Below, in pieces: positions 47,068 to 55,601 of a stretch of DNA of 64,000 nucleotides. The notes beneath the pieces are model-generated. The model saw only the letters and a list, made by a program, of their open reading frames with translations. It searched no databases and was not told where the DNA came from. Numbering within the stretch: position 1 is the stretch's first letter; each line of letters begins with the position of its first letter. Origin of the DNA: CAWKGV01 sp963849305 (GTDB lineage: Bacteria; Pseudomonadota; Alphaproteobacteria; Acetobacterales; Acetobacteraceae); contig CAWKGV010000022.1 in the NCBI GenBank assembly GCA_963849305.1, positions 372,001-436,000 of the forward strand, given 5' to 3'. A program made the translations under genes and the position numbers.

Positions 47068-50000
47068 ATGCCGTCACGGAGCCGCGAGGTGACAGTGGAT
47101 GCCGCGGAATGGCTGCGGACTCTTGGCCTCGAGCAGTACGCGACAGCCTTCCGGCTGAATGACATCGACGCCGACCTTCTGCCGACATTGAGTGCTGATG
47201 ACCTGAAGGAACTCGGGGTTGCTTCGCTCGGCCATCGCAAGCGGCTGTTGCAGGCGATTGCCGCGCTGCGACCGGCGCCCGCTGCGGCACCATATGCAAT
47301 CTCGGGCGTCGAGCCCAGGACCGAGCCGGAAGCCGAACGTCGGCAGGTCACTATCATGTTCTGCGATCTGGTCGGCTCAACAGCAATGTCGGTCCGGTTC
47401 GATCCCGAGGATCTGCGCAGGATGATCGGCGCCTATCATCGTTGCTGCGCGGAGCTGATTACCCGCGCCGGGGGCTTCGTCGCCAAGTACATGGGTGATG
47501 GCGTACTCGCCTATTTCGGTTATCCGCAGGCGCACGAGGACGACGCCCAGCAGGCCGTGCGCGCTGGGCTCGCTTTGGCCGAAGGCGTCGGGGAGCTGCG
47601 CACGCTGGAACGACTGCGGGTACGCATCGGCATCGCCACCGGCTTGGTGGTCGTCGGCGACCTGATCGGTGCTGGCTCGGCGCAAGAACAGGCGATCGTC
47701 GGCGAAACGCCCAATCTCGCCGCTCGCCTGCAAGCGCTGGCCGAGCCGAACGCTATCGTCATTGCTGAGAGCACGCGAGGCCAGATCGGCGGGGTGTTCG
47801 AGCTGAGCGACCTCGGGGCGCAATCGCTAAAGGGCTTTGCCGAGCCGCAGCGCGCCTGGCGCGTACTCGCCGAAAATCGCGCGCTCGGCCGTTTCGAGGC
47901 GCTACGCTCGGGCGCTACGCCGCTGGTTGGCCGTGAGCAAGAGCTGGATCAGCTGCTCCGCCGCTGGGAGCAGGCGAGAGCGGACCGCGGACGGGTGGTG
48001 CTGATTTCGGGCGAGCCCGGGGTCGGCAAGTCTCGTCTCGCCGAGGCATTGGCGGAGCGGATCGCGGCCGAGCCGCACGTTCGGCTGCGCTATTTCTGCT
48101 CGCCACATCAGCAGGATAGCGCCTTCCATCCAGTGATTGCTCAGCTTGAACGGTCATGTGGTTTCGAGCGTGACGACGCCCCGCAGGCAAAACTGGCCAA
48201 GTTGGAAGCATTGTTGGCACGATCGAACGCAACCGAAGAAGCGGTAGCGCTGATCGCAATGCAGCTGTCTATCCCGGCCGGCGAGCGGGATAGGCTGGCG
48301 GAGATGAGCCCGCAAAAGCGCAAGGAGAACACGCTAGCGGCGCTGGTCGCGCAGTTGAGCGGCCTCGCGGCGCACCAGCCGGCGTTGATTGTTTACGAGG
48401 ACGTACATTGGCTTGATCCCAGCTCGCGCGAACTGCTGGACCGGATCGTTGAACGGGTGGAGCGCCTACCGGCGTTGTTGCTGATCACCTACCGTCCCGA
48501 GTTCCAGCCACCATGGACCGGGCAGCCGCACGTGACGATGCAGGCGCTTGCCCGCCTCGATCGGCGCGGCACCGCGGCGATGGTGGAAAACATCGCCGGC
48601 AGCAAGGCGCTGCCGACCGAGATCGTGCAAGAGATCGCGGAGCGAACCGATGGCGTGCCGCTCTTCATCGAGGAACTGACGAAGACAATCCTCGAATCCG
48701 GCACGCAAGGCGCCACAGCGCTGTCGTCGGTTCCGCATTGGGTACTGTCGGTGCCCGCGACGCTGCATGCCTCGCTCTTGGCGCGGCTGGATCGGTTGGG
48801 GGCGGCGGCGAAGGATGTCGCGCAAAAGGGTTCGGTGATCGGCCGTGAGTTCGGGCACGAGCTGCTGACGTCCATTGCCGATTTGCCCGAGCAGCAACTT
48901 CGAGTGGCGCTCGAGCGGCTCACGAGCTCCGGCCTCTTGCTTGAACGCAACGCGCCGCCGCAATCATCGTACATTTTCAAGCACGCACTGGTGCAGGATG
49001 CGGCATACAGTACCTTGCTGCGCAGCCGCCGCCAACAATTGCACGCCCGCATTGTCGCAGCTCTCGAGGACCACTTTCCGGAGATCGCGCTGGCCCGACC
49101 TGCACTGTTGGCCCACCACTGCGCGGAAGGCGCGCTGGGCGAGAAGGCGGTGGTCTATCGGCTAAAGGCCGGTCAGCAGGCGATCGCACGCTCGGCGATG
49201 ACCGAAGCGATCGCCCAGTTGCGGAAGGGGTTGGACGTGCTGGCCGGCCTGCCGGACAGCCCTTGGCGCCGGCAACAGGAGCTGGACCTGCTCATCGCGC
49301 TCGGACCGGGACTGATGTGGGCGAAAGGCCATTCGGCGGCCGATGTGGGCGAGAGTATCGCCCGAGCGCGGGCGCTGGCCGAGCAGATTGATCGACCCGA
49401 GTACCTCGTGCCCCTAACCATTGGCCAATGGGTGTTCCATTGGGCCCGGTCCGAGCACAAGCGGGCGCTGTCGCTTGCCGAACAGCTCGAACAAATCGGC
49501 GAGGCCCGGAACGATATTGCAGCGCAGTTGCAAGGTCGCCGTGCGCACGGGGTGACCCGCTGCTACCTTGGGGAGTTCATCGCCTCCCGTACCCTCTTGG
49601 AGCGCTGCTTTGCCCTTTCTGATCCGGCGCATCGCGCCATTGGCGCGGGACTGTCGGCCGACCCCTATGCCGCGATGCTCTCGAACCTCGCGGTGACTTT
49701 GGCATGCCTGGGGCATATCGATCAGGCACGGTCGCGACTGAACGAGGCATTGTCCGAGGCCCGCCGGCTCAGGCACGGCTCTACATTGGCTGGCGTGCTG
49801 GTTTATGCGAGTTGGACGGAGTTGATCACCTGCTCGCCTAAGCTGCAAGGGCACGCGGAAGAACTTCTGGCTCTATCGACCGAGCACGGCTTTTCGTTGT
49901 GGTTGGGTTGGGCAACAGCATTCCGCGGACGCTCGCTTACTGCGCTCGGCCAAGCGCGGGAAGGCCTTGCGCTGCTCGTGCAGGGGCTGGTGGCGATCCG

Positions 50001-50421
50001 TGCTACCGGAACGATTACAAATGCACCGCTTGTGTTGATGTGGCTCGCCGAGGCCCACGCTATGCTCGGGCAGCCGGTTGCGGGGTGGGATTGCCTCGCT
50101 GAGGCCGAGCAAATTATCGAAGCCACTGAGGAGCGGCTCGCCGGGGCCGAGTTGCATCGGTTGCGAGGCGATTTGCTGAATGCCGCAGGCGATCGATCCG
50201 CGGCGGAGCCAAATTATCGCCAGGCACTGGTCGTTGCGGAGCGGCAGAGCGCAAAGCTCTTGGAAATGCGCGCCGCAATCAGCCTAGCCCGGCTCTGGCG
50301 CGAGCAGGAGAAGCGCGCGGAAGCCCGCGACCTCCTCGCCCCGGTGTACGCTTGGTTCACCGAGGGTTTCGACGCGCCGGATCTGGTCGAGGCCAAGGCA
50401 CTGCTACGGGACTTGGCCTGA
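47068..50421 (+). CDS. SAM domain-adenylate/guanylate cyclase-AAA ATPase-TPR regulatory protein
   Basis: 1117 aa from ATG 47068; GTG 47095 with a GAGGTGA box is an alternative. Domains in order: SAM (about 10-68: AAEWLRTLGLEQYATAF, LKELGVASLGHRKRLLQAI); class III cyclase (about 90-265: VTIMFCDLVGSTAMSVRF with Asp100, KYMGDGVLAYFGYP with Asp144, RVRIGIATGLVVVGDL); AAA-type ATPase with Walker A GEPGVGKS (315-322) and Walker B-like LIVYEDVHWLD; then 500 residues of helical TPR-like repeats. The two metal aspartates of the cyclase are present, so cAMP or cGMP synthesis is plausible. Such multidomain cyclases are frequent in rhizobia and relatives; their signals are mostly unknown. It is cytosolic, with no membrane segments. 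Confidence 0.88.
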   Translation: MPSRSREVTVDAAEWLRTLGLEQYATAFRLNDIDADLLPTLSADDLKELGVASLGHRKRLLQAIAALRPAPAAAPYAISGVEPRTEPEAERRQVTIMFCDLVGSTAMSVRFDPEDLRRMIGAYHRCCAELITRAGGFVAKYMGDGVLAYFGYPQAHEDDAQQAVRAGLALAEGVGELRTLERLRVRIGIATGLVVVGDLIGAGSAQEQAIVGETPNLAARLQALAEPNAIVIAESTRGQIGGVFELSDLGAQSLKGFAEPQRAWRVLAENRALGRFEALRSGATPLVGREQELDQLLRRWEQARADRGRVVLISGEPGVGKSRLAEALAERIAAEPHVRLRYFCSPHQQDSAFHPVIAQLERSCGFERDDAPQAKLAKLEALLARSNATEEAVALIAMQLSIPAGERDRLAEMSPQKRKENTLAALVAQLSGLAAHQPALIVYEDVHWLDPSSRELLDRIVERVERLPALLLITYRPEFQPPWTGQPHVTMQALARLDRRGTAAMVENIAGSKALPTEIVQEIAERTDGVPLFIEELTKTILESGTQGATALSSVPHWVLSVPATLHASLLARLDRLGAAAKDVAQKGSVIGREFGHELLTSIADLPEQQLRVALERLTSSGLLLERNAPPQSSYIFKHALVQDAAYSTLLRSRRQQLHARIVAALEDHFPEIALARPALLAHHCAEGALGEKAVVYRLKAGQQAIARSAMTEAIAQLRKGLDVLAGLPDSPWRRQQELDLLIALGPGLMWAKGHSAADVGESIARARALAEQIDRPEYLVPLTIGQWVFHWARSEHKRALSLAEQLEQIGEARNDIAAQLQGRRAHGVTRCYLGEFIASRTLLERCFALSDPAHRAIGAGLSADPYAAMLSNLAVTLACLGHIDQARSRLNEALSEARRLRHGSTLAGVLVYASWTELITCSPKLQGHAEELLALSTEHGFSLWLGWATAFRGRSLTALGQAREGLALLVQGLVAIRATGTITNAPLVLMWLAEAHAMLGQPVAGWDCLAEAEQIIEATEERLAGAELHRLRGDLLNAAGDRSAAEPNYRQALVVAERQSAKLLEMRAAISLARLWREQEKRAEARDLLAPVYAWFTEGFDAPDLVEAKALLRDLA

Positions 50422-50526
50422 ACGCCCGCCGAGGGCATACGCACCCCGCACCCGAGGGGAGCACGACCCTTCATGACCCACGCCATCCGCTTCCCCTGTA
50501 ATGGCCACCGGAGGTAAAGCGGTGCC

Positions 50527-51678
50527 ATGCGGAAACTCTCCATCGCGGTCATAGGCGCGGGCATCGGAGGACTGGCGACGGCGGCGGCACTGCATCGTGC
50601 CGGGATCGACGCCCAGGTTTACGAGCAGGCGCCGCGCTTCACCCAACTCGGTGCAGGCATCCAGATCGGCTGCAACGCCATGAAGGTGCTGCGAGCGTTC
50701 GGGCTTGAGCCGGTGCTGCGCGCCGAGGCCTTCTATCCCCGCTCGTGGAACAACAAGGAGTACGATTCCGGCGAGGTGCGCTTCGATATGATCTTCGGCA
50801 AATCCGCCGAGGAACGCTACGGCGCGCCCTACCTGCTTGGTCACCGCGGCGACCTGCATGCGGCGCTCGCCAGCGCGGTTCCCGCCGAGGCGATTCGCCT
50901 GGACCACCAGCTCGCCGGTCTGGAACAACGCGCCGACAAGAGCCTGAAGCTCACCTTCGCCAACGGTCAAGTGGCGGAGGCGGACGGCGTGGTGGCCGCC
51001 GACGGCGTCCATTCGCTGGTCAAGGAAATCCTGTTCGGCAAAGACGAGCCCAACTTTACCGGCCGCGTGGCCTACCGCACCGTGTTCCCGGCCGAACTGC
51101 TGAACGGTTATCCGATCGATGATTGCACGAAATGGTGGGGACCGGACCGCCACATCGTCATCTACTTCGTGAAGCCGGACCGCAGCGAGGTCTATTTCGT
51201 CACCAGCCAGCCGGAATCGGGCTTCACCGTCGAGTCCTGGTCGGCGACGGGCGATATCAAGGAGTTGCGCGCGGCATTCGCGGACTTCCATCCGCGGGTG
51301 CGCAAGGTGCTGGAGGCCTGTCCCTCAGTGCACAAATGGGCCCTGGTCGATCGCGATCCGCTCGCGCGCTGGTGCGAGGGCAATGTGACCCTGCTGGGCG
51401 ATTCCTGTCATCCAATGACGCCCTACATGGCCCAGGGCGGCGCTATGGCCATCGAGGACGCCGCGGTACTCTCGCGCTGCCTGACGGGCGTGGATCGCGA
51501 CGGCGCCGCGGACGCATTCCGCCGGTTCGAGGCGACCCGCAAGCCGCGCACATCGCGCGTGCAGTTCAGTTCGCGGACGAACACCTGGCTGAAGGATCCG
51601 ACCGATCCGGACTGGGTTTACGGCTACGACGCCTGGAACGCACCGCTGGCGCCCGCGCGCGAACCCGAAACGCAATGA
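50527..51678 (+). CDS. FAD-dependent aromatic hydroxylase, NicC/salicylate hydroxylase-like
   Basis: 383 aa. Class A flavin monooxygenase. Rossmann start IAVIGAGIGGLATAAALHRA, NADPH/FAD motif GVVAADGVHSLVKEILFG, and the second FAD motif NVTLLGDSCHPMTPYMAQGG. The end motif DPDWVYGYDAWNAPL and the block TKWWGPDRHIVIYFV recall 6-hydroxynicotinate 3-monooxygenase (NicC). ATG 50527 follows a strong GGAGGTAAAG. No other nicotinate or salicylate pathway genes are adjacent, so the substrate is only suggested by likeness to NicC. Confidence 0.86.
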   Translation: MRKLSIAVIGAGIGGLATAAALHRAGIDAQVYEQAPRFTQLGAGIQIGCNAMKVLRAFGLEPVLRAEAFYPRSWNNKEYDSGEVRFDMIFGKSAEERYGAPYLLGHRGDLHAALASAVPAEAIRLDHQLAGLEQRADKSLKLTFANGQVAEADGVVAADGVHSLVKEILFGKDEPNFTGRVAYRTVFPAELLNGYPIDDCTKWWGPDRHIVIYFVKPDRSEVYFVTSQPESGFTVESWSATGDIKELRAAFADFHPRVRKVLEACPSVHKWALVDRDPLARWCEGNVTLLGDSCHPMTPYMAQGGAMAIEDAAVLSRCLTGVDRDGAADAFRRFEATRKPRTSRVQFSSRTNTWLKDPTDPDWVYGYDAWNAPLAPAREPETQ

Positions 51679-51843
51679 AGACACGCGATATAGGACTTGT
51701 CGGTGGTTTCGGGTCGCCGCAAGCATGACGTGCTTGCCGGAAAGGCATCGCGTCGCCGATCCAGCCCGAAGGCCGAGCCGCGAGCTCCGATGTATTCCTG
51801 CGACCGAGCCCTATATTGATAGATCGGCGAATTAGGTGACAGA

Positions 51844-52467
51844 ATGGCAGGTGCGACCCCGATCACAACGGCAATGGTTGACGCCGCGTTCCGAGCGACA
51901 GCGGCGCAAGCCAAGACGCCGTCCGCGGAGTCGTTCCGCAAAGGCGATTTTGTCGTCTATCCGACACATGGCGTCGGTCGGGTAGATCGCGTCGGCACCG
52001 AGATGGTCGCCGGGCACCGGCTGAACCTTATTCAGATCTCCTTCGCCGATAACCGAATGACGCTTCGGATTCCCGCCGTCAAGGCACGCGTTGCCGGGTT
52101 GCGCAAGCTGGCCCAGCCCGAGGCGCTGGCCGAGGCGCTGGTGACCCTTCAGGGGCGTCCGCGTTCGAGCCGGCTGATGTGGGCGAAGCGCGCCCAGGAG
52201 TACCAGAACAAGATCAACTCGGGTGATCTGAATGCGCTCGCGGAGGTGGTTCGCGACCTGCAAAGCGGGCCGGACGGCTCGGGTGCCAGCTTCAGCCAGC
52301 GGAATTTGTTTGAGGTTGCGATCGACCGGCTCGCCGCCGAATTCGCCGCGGTATCGAAAACCGACAAGCAGTCGGCGGTCGTCCGGCTGACCGAGGCCAT
52401 GCAGCAAGCCAGGCCGCAGGCCAAGGGCGCCGCAGTCGATGCCGAAGAGGGCGACGACCGCGCTTGA
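51844..52467 (+). CDS. CarD/CdnL family transcription regulator
   Basis: 207 aa. The RNA-polymerase-interacting Tudor-like domain is at residues 30-85 (FRKGDFVVYPTHGVGRVDRV, LNLIQISFADNRMTLRIPA), followed by the helical DNA-binding domain (RSSRLMWAKRAQEYQNKINS, LNALAEVVRDLQSG). CarD proteins bind the RNAP beta subunit and stabilise open promoter complexes, notably at rRNA promoters. N-terminal 28 residues and the acidic C-tail are variable. It is followed by a clear terminator and then cspA. Confidence 0.93.
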   Translation: MAGATPITTAMVDAAFRATAAQAKTPSAESFRKGDFVVYPTHGVGRVDRVGTEMVAGHRLNLIQISFADNRMTLRIPAVKARVAGLRKLAQPEALAEALVTLQGRPRSSRLMWAKRAQEYQNKINSGDLNALAEVVRDLQSGPDGSGASFSQRNLFEVAIDRLAAEFAAVSKTDKQSAVVRLTEAMQQARPQAKGAAVDAEEGDDRA

Positions 52468-52515
52468 TGGCTGACTCGATTTCGCTGGTAAAGCGTTAAG
52501 CGATCCCTATATACT

Positions 52516-52545
52516 GACCTCGGCACTTTTCGGCCGGGGTCTTTT
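52516..52545 (+). terminator. Rho-independent terminator after carD
   Basis: GACCTCGG ... CCGGGGTC forms an 8-base stem with one G-T pair and a loop of about ten bases, followed at once by TTTT. It lies 50 bases after the carD stop and separates it from the cold-shock gene. Confidence 0.75.
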
Positions 52546-52639
52546 GTACCTTTCATGCGGCTGTGTCGCATCGGTGCTTCCTCATTGAAAAGTATTTCGG
52601 TCCGCGCTGTGTGGACTGCCGGTTACGTGGAGAGATGCG
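52546..52639 (+). promoter_or_regulatory. Leader region of the cold-shock gene
   Basis: About 95 bases between the carD terminator and the csp ATG. Cold-shock genes usually have long structured leaders that act in thermosensing; this stretch could be one. A GTGGAGAG box precedes the ATG. No -35/-10 pair is clear by eye. Confidence 0.35.
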
Positions 52640-52846
52640 ATGTCGCAAGGCACGGTCAAATGGTTCAACGCGCAGAAGGGGTTCGGCTTTATTCAACCCG
52701 ACGATGGATCGAAGGACGTCTTCGTTCATATTTCGGCGGTTGAGCGGTCTGGCCTCGGTCATCTGAACGAGGGGCAGAAGGTGAAATTCGACCTGGAGCG
52801 TGGGCAGCAAGGCAAGCTGTCGGCAGCGAATCTCCAGTCGGTCTGA
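52640..52846 (+). CDS. cspA: Cold-shock protein, CspA family
   Basis: 68 aa single cold-shock domain. RNP1 is KGFGFIQP and RNP2 is DVFVHISA; the N-terminus MSQGTVKWFNAQKG is typical. Binds single-stranded RNA/DNA, preventing secondary structure at low temperature or in stationary phase. Followed by three small conserved genes on the same strand. Confidence 0.96.
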   Translation: MSQGTVKWFNAQKGFGFIQPDDGSKDVFVHISAVERSGLGHLNEGQKVKFDLERGQQGKLSAANLQSV

Positions 52847-52920
52847 CCGTGACGGGCGGTGCCGCCGGCGGCGGCGCCGCCTGGGTCGGACGGTGTGATG
52901 GGACGACGCAGGAGGCGATG

Positions 52921-53091
52921 ATGGCGTTTAAGCCCAACTACAATCAGCAGCGAGCTGAGCGGAACCGCCTCAAGCAAGCGAAGAAAGACGCCAAGTTGCG
53001 CGAGCGCGAAGAGGCGGCGGCGCGTCGCAAGGCCGAACAGGAGGCGGGGTCTCCGCTTCCCGCGGACCCCGACCCATCGCGTCCCTCGTGA
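52921..53091 (+). CDS. Small conserved basic protein downstream of csp
   Basis: 56 aa. ATG 52921 follows GGAGG with good spacing (an ATG three bases earlier is too close). The sequence starts MAFKPNYNQQRAERNRLKQA, followed by a helix rich in Lys, Arg and Glu (DAKLREREEAAARRKAEQEA) and a Pro/Asp tail. It looks RNA- or nucleic-acid-binding by charge only. I recall the MAFKPNYNQQR start as recurring in alphaproteobacterial hypothetical proteins. Function unknown. Confidence 0.72.
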   Translation: MAFKPNYNQQRAERNRLKQAKKDAKLREREEAAARRKAEQEAGSPLPADPDPSRPS

Positions 53092-53121
53092 TCGGCCGTG
53101 GCCCGCAACGGGGACCGGTAA

Positions 53122-53337
53122 ATGAAACGGCGTGCCGAGAGTAGTTTCGTGTTGTTCGACGTGACGTATGTCGATGGCGGCCAAACTTCCCGTCGCAAGG
53201 TCCTGCGGTCCGTGGTGGATGGGTTCGAGGGCGCGGCGGCAGCCAAGGCCGCGATCGAGGCTCAGGACCGAGAGATCGCCCTCGCATCCGGTCGGAGCCG
53301 GGGTGCGATCAAGTCGATGGTGCGTTCGCGGATGTGA
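53122..53337 (+). CDS. Small hypothetical protein
   Basis: 71 aa. MKRRAESSFVLFDVTYVDGG and RRKVLRSVVDGFEGAAAAKA suggest a small alpha/beta fold. The C-terminal part is basic (RSRGAIKSMVRSRM). It starts 31 bases after the preceding small gene. No recognised family; the gene-like composition and the operon-like spacing support it being real. Confidence 0.55.
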   Translation: MKRRAESSFVLFDVTYVDGGQTSRRKVLRSVVDGFEGAAAAKAAIEAQDREIALASGRSRGAIKSMVRSRM

Positions 53338-53360
53338 TCGCAGCGAGCAGGGGATTCGGA

Positions 53361-53552
53361 ATGAACTGGGTGACGTTCGAGACCCAAGGGGGCGGCCTGC
53401 TCAAGATTCAAGCCCGGCATGTCGTGGCGATTTACGATGAGCTGGGTGTCGTGAAGGTCTCCACCGCCGCTGGGGGCGTGCATACGTTACCCAGCGGCAT
53501 GACAGTGCAGAAAGCCGCACTCGTCACTTCGGAATCCGATCTTGAGCCGTGA
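53361..53552 (+). CDS. Small hypothetical protein
   Basis: 63 aa from ATG 53361. The sequence MNWVTFETQGGGLLKIQARH, VVAIYDELGVVKVSTAAGG, VHTLPSGMTVQKAALVTSES looks like an all-beta small domain of the kind that binds partner proteins or RNA. It begins 24 bases after the previous small gene, in line with one transcript with csp. Family not recognised. Confidence 0.55.
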   Translation: MNWVTFETQGGGLLKIQARHVVAIYDELGVVKVSTAAGGVHTLPSGMTVQKAALVTSESDLEP

Positions 53553-53600
53553 CCGCTGGACGCCAGCGGACCCAACCGGAGACAGCGGGCGCGCCGTGGG

Positions 53601-53978
53601 CTAAAGCGCCAATGCCCCATCTTCCCAGGGGCCACGGATAAAGCGCACAACTTCGAACGAGCCGACCTCGGCCCAGAGCACGCTGAGCAGCGTGGCGTCC
53701 GCGAAGCAAATGTCCAACCCATATGGCAGGTCGGCCCGCGTGTGCTGGCGCTCAAGGGCGTGGCGGTAGCCGGGGGAGGACGCGTCGGTGGGCGCGAGCG
53801 CGTTGAACGGCGTCCAATGCGTGAACAGCCAGGACCCGTGTTCCAGCACGAGGAGCCGGAGCGTGCTGTCCTTGTCTTCGAGGTCCTGGATCATGCCGTG
53901 CTCGCGCACCAGCGGCAGGACGTGATCGCGGATCGCCAGCGCGCGCGCGTCGCTGGATGCCGCTACTCTCAAGCTCAT
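53601..53978 (-). CDS. Hypothetical protein
   Basis: 125 aa. ATG 53978 chosen because GGAGG stands 5 bases upstream; ATG 53990 would overlap that box. Sequence such as LVLEHGSWLFTHWTPFNAL and GLDICFADATLLSVLWAEVG looks like a folded alpha/beta domain. I do not recognise the family. It converges with the small-gene cluster and is divergent from the DUF72 gene, 84 bases apart. Confidence 0.62.
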   Translation of the reverse strand: MSLRVAASSDARALAIRDHVLPLVREHGMIQDLEDKDSTLRLLVLEHGSWLFTHWTPFNALAPTDASSPGYRHALERQHTRADLPYGLDICFADATLLSVLWAEVGSFEVVRFIRGPWEDGALAL

Positions 53979-54062
53979 CTTCGCCTCCATCGGACGGATG
54001 GTATAACGCGGAACCGGCCCAGGCTGGAGAGCGATTCATTCTGGCCGGACGGGGAGGGCGGA

Positions 54063-54887
54063 ATGCCGACGGAGACGAGGGCGACGATCCGCGTTGGCGT
54101 CGGCGGATGGACCTACGAGCCCTGGCGCGGGACGTTCTATCCGGCCGGCTTGGCGCAGAGGCGGGAGCTGGAATACGCCAGCCGGCGACTGACCTCGATC
54201 GAGATCAACGGCACCTATTACGGAACGCAGAGGGCGGAGAGCTTCGCGCGATGGCGCGAGGAGACGCCGGAGGGCTTCGTGTTCTCGCTGAAAGGGCCGC
54301 GCTTCACCACGAATCGGCGGGTTCTCGCCGAGGCGGGATCGTCGATCGAGCGCTTCCTCGCCAGTGGCGTGATGGAGCTGAAGGAGAAGCTCGGGCCGAT
54401 CAACTGGCAATTCCTGCCCACGAAGCGATATGACGCTGCCGACTTCGAGGCGTTCCTGAAACTGCTGCCGTCGCACGTGGAGGGCCGGTCCGTCCGCCAT
54501 GTCGTCGAGGTCCGCCACGACAGCTTCCTTGTGCCGGACTTCATCGCGCTGCTGCGCGCCTACGGCGTCGCCGTGGCCTTCGCCGACAGCGACGCCTATC
54601 CGGCGATCCCTGACATCACCGCCTCGTTCGCTTATCTCCGCCTGCAGCGTTCCGCCCGGGAGGCGGAGACCGGCTATAGCCGGGAGGCGCTGGACGCGTG
54701 GGCCGGCCGAGCGCGCGTATTCTCGGACGGCGGCATCCCGAACGATCTCGAGTCAATCGGCGCTCCCGAGCAGGGTGACCGGCCGCGGCCCCGGGATGTG
54801 TTCATTTACCTGATCAACGGCTTCAAGCCCAAGGCGCCCGCCGCCGCGATGGCGCTGATCGAACGGCTGCGACCCGCAGAGGCCTGA
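54063..54887 (+). CDS. DUF72 (YecE-like) protein
   Basis: 274 aa. TIM-barrel-like DUF72 family. ATG 54063 follows GGGGAGGG. Recognisable blocks are RVGVGGWTYEPWRGTFYPAG, SIEINGTYYGTQRAESFARW, FVFSLKGPRFTTNRR, HVVEVRHDSFLVPDFIALLR and DVFIYLINGFKPKAPAAAMA. The molecular function is not established in the family. Stands alone, converging with the LysE gene. Confidence 0.88.
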   Translation: MPTETRATIRVGVGGWTYEPWRGTFYPAGLAQRRELEYASRRLTSIEINGTYYGTQRAESFARWREETPEGFVFSLKGPRFTTNRRVLAEAGSSIERFLASGVMELKEKLGPINWQFLPTKRYDAADFEAFLKLLPSHVEGRSVRHVVEVRHDSFLVPDFIALLRAYGVAVAFADSDAYPAIPDITASFAYLRLQRSAREAETGYSREALDAWAGRARVFSDGGIPNDLESIGAPEQGDRPRPRDVFIYLINGFKPKAPAAAMALIERLRPAEA

Positions 54888-54902
54888 CCGCGGCGCGCGG
54901 AT

Positions 54903-55535
54903 TTAGTCGCGCAGCAATAGCACGAGCGAGGCCACGAGCAGCGCGGACATGGCGAGGTTGAAGCCGCGCAGGGCGCGTTCCGTGCGCAGGCTGCGGCCGG
55001 CGCAGGCGCCGAGCGCGGTCCAGAACGCCACGGCCGGGAACGTGACCGCGAGGAAGATCAGCGATAGCGCGCCCGCTTGCACGATGAAGGCGGGGCCGTG
55101 CGCCGTCGTGAAGGTGACGACGGCGCCGGCCGCGATCACCCACGCCTTCGGATTGACCCACTGGAACAAGGCCGCCTGAAGGAAGCTCAGCGGGCGCGAG
55201 CGGGGAGGAGTGGCGCCGCTGGCACGCGGCTCATCCCGGTCGGGCGGGCGGGAGCGGGCGATCTGGCCGGCGAGCCAAAGCAGGTACGCCGCGCCGAGCC
55301 AGCGCAGGGCCTCGTGCAGCCACGGCCAGGCGCGCAGCAGCCCGCCCGCTCCGAGGGCGACGGCGGCGAGCATGACCGGAAAGCCGACCGAGATGCCCAG
55401 CAGGTGCGGCACGGTGCGGCGAAAGCCGAAGGTCGCACCCGAGGCGGTGACCATGACGTTGTTCGGCCCGGGCGTGGCCGCCATGGCGACGGCGAATGCG
55501 GTTGCCGAGAACAGCCAAGCGGGATCGGCGATCAT
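54903..55535 (-). CDS. LysE/RhtB family amino acid exporter
   Basis: 210 aa, normal length for RhtB-type exporters, with six hydrophobic segments. The start FSATAFAVAMAATPGPNNVM carries the hallmark PGPNN. ASGATFGFRRTVPHLLGISV and FQAALFQWVNPKAWVIAAGA (from FLQAALFQWVNPKAW) are conserved. Exports amino acids or related small metabolites across the inner membrane. Divergent from the MocR-type regulator, 66 bases apart, which probably controls it. Confidence 0.9.
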   Translation of the reverse strand: MIADPAWLFSATAFAVAMAATPGPNNVMVTASGATFGFRRTVPHLLGISVGFPVMLAAVALGAGGLLRAWPWLHEALRWLGAAYLLWLAGQIARSRPPDRDEPRASGATPPRSRPLSFLQAALFQWVNPKAWVIAAGAVVTFTTAHGPAFIVQAGALSLIFLAVTFPAVAFWTALGACAGRSLRTERALRGFNLAMSALLVASLVLLLRD

Positions 55536-55601
55536 GAGTCCCCGGCAACGAACGACGATTGCATTATCGCCTCGGTGACAGTAGCATTATCCTCGCAGCT
55601 C
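55536..55601. promoter_or_regulatory. Divergent promoter region between exporter and MocR-type regulator
   Basis: Only 66 bases separate the two start codons, so promoters for both genes must overlap here or extend into them. GntR/MocR regulators commonly bind such a divergent gap; no clear direct repeats could be assigned by eye. Confidence 0.45.

Noticed and set aside
55077..55601. Upstream extension of the MocR-type regulator frame
   Set aside because: Antisense to the LysE-type exporter; the GntR domain starts at about 55602.
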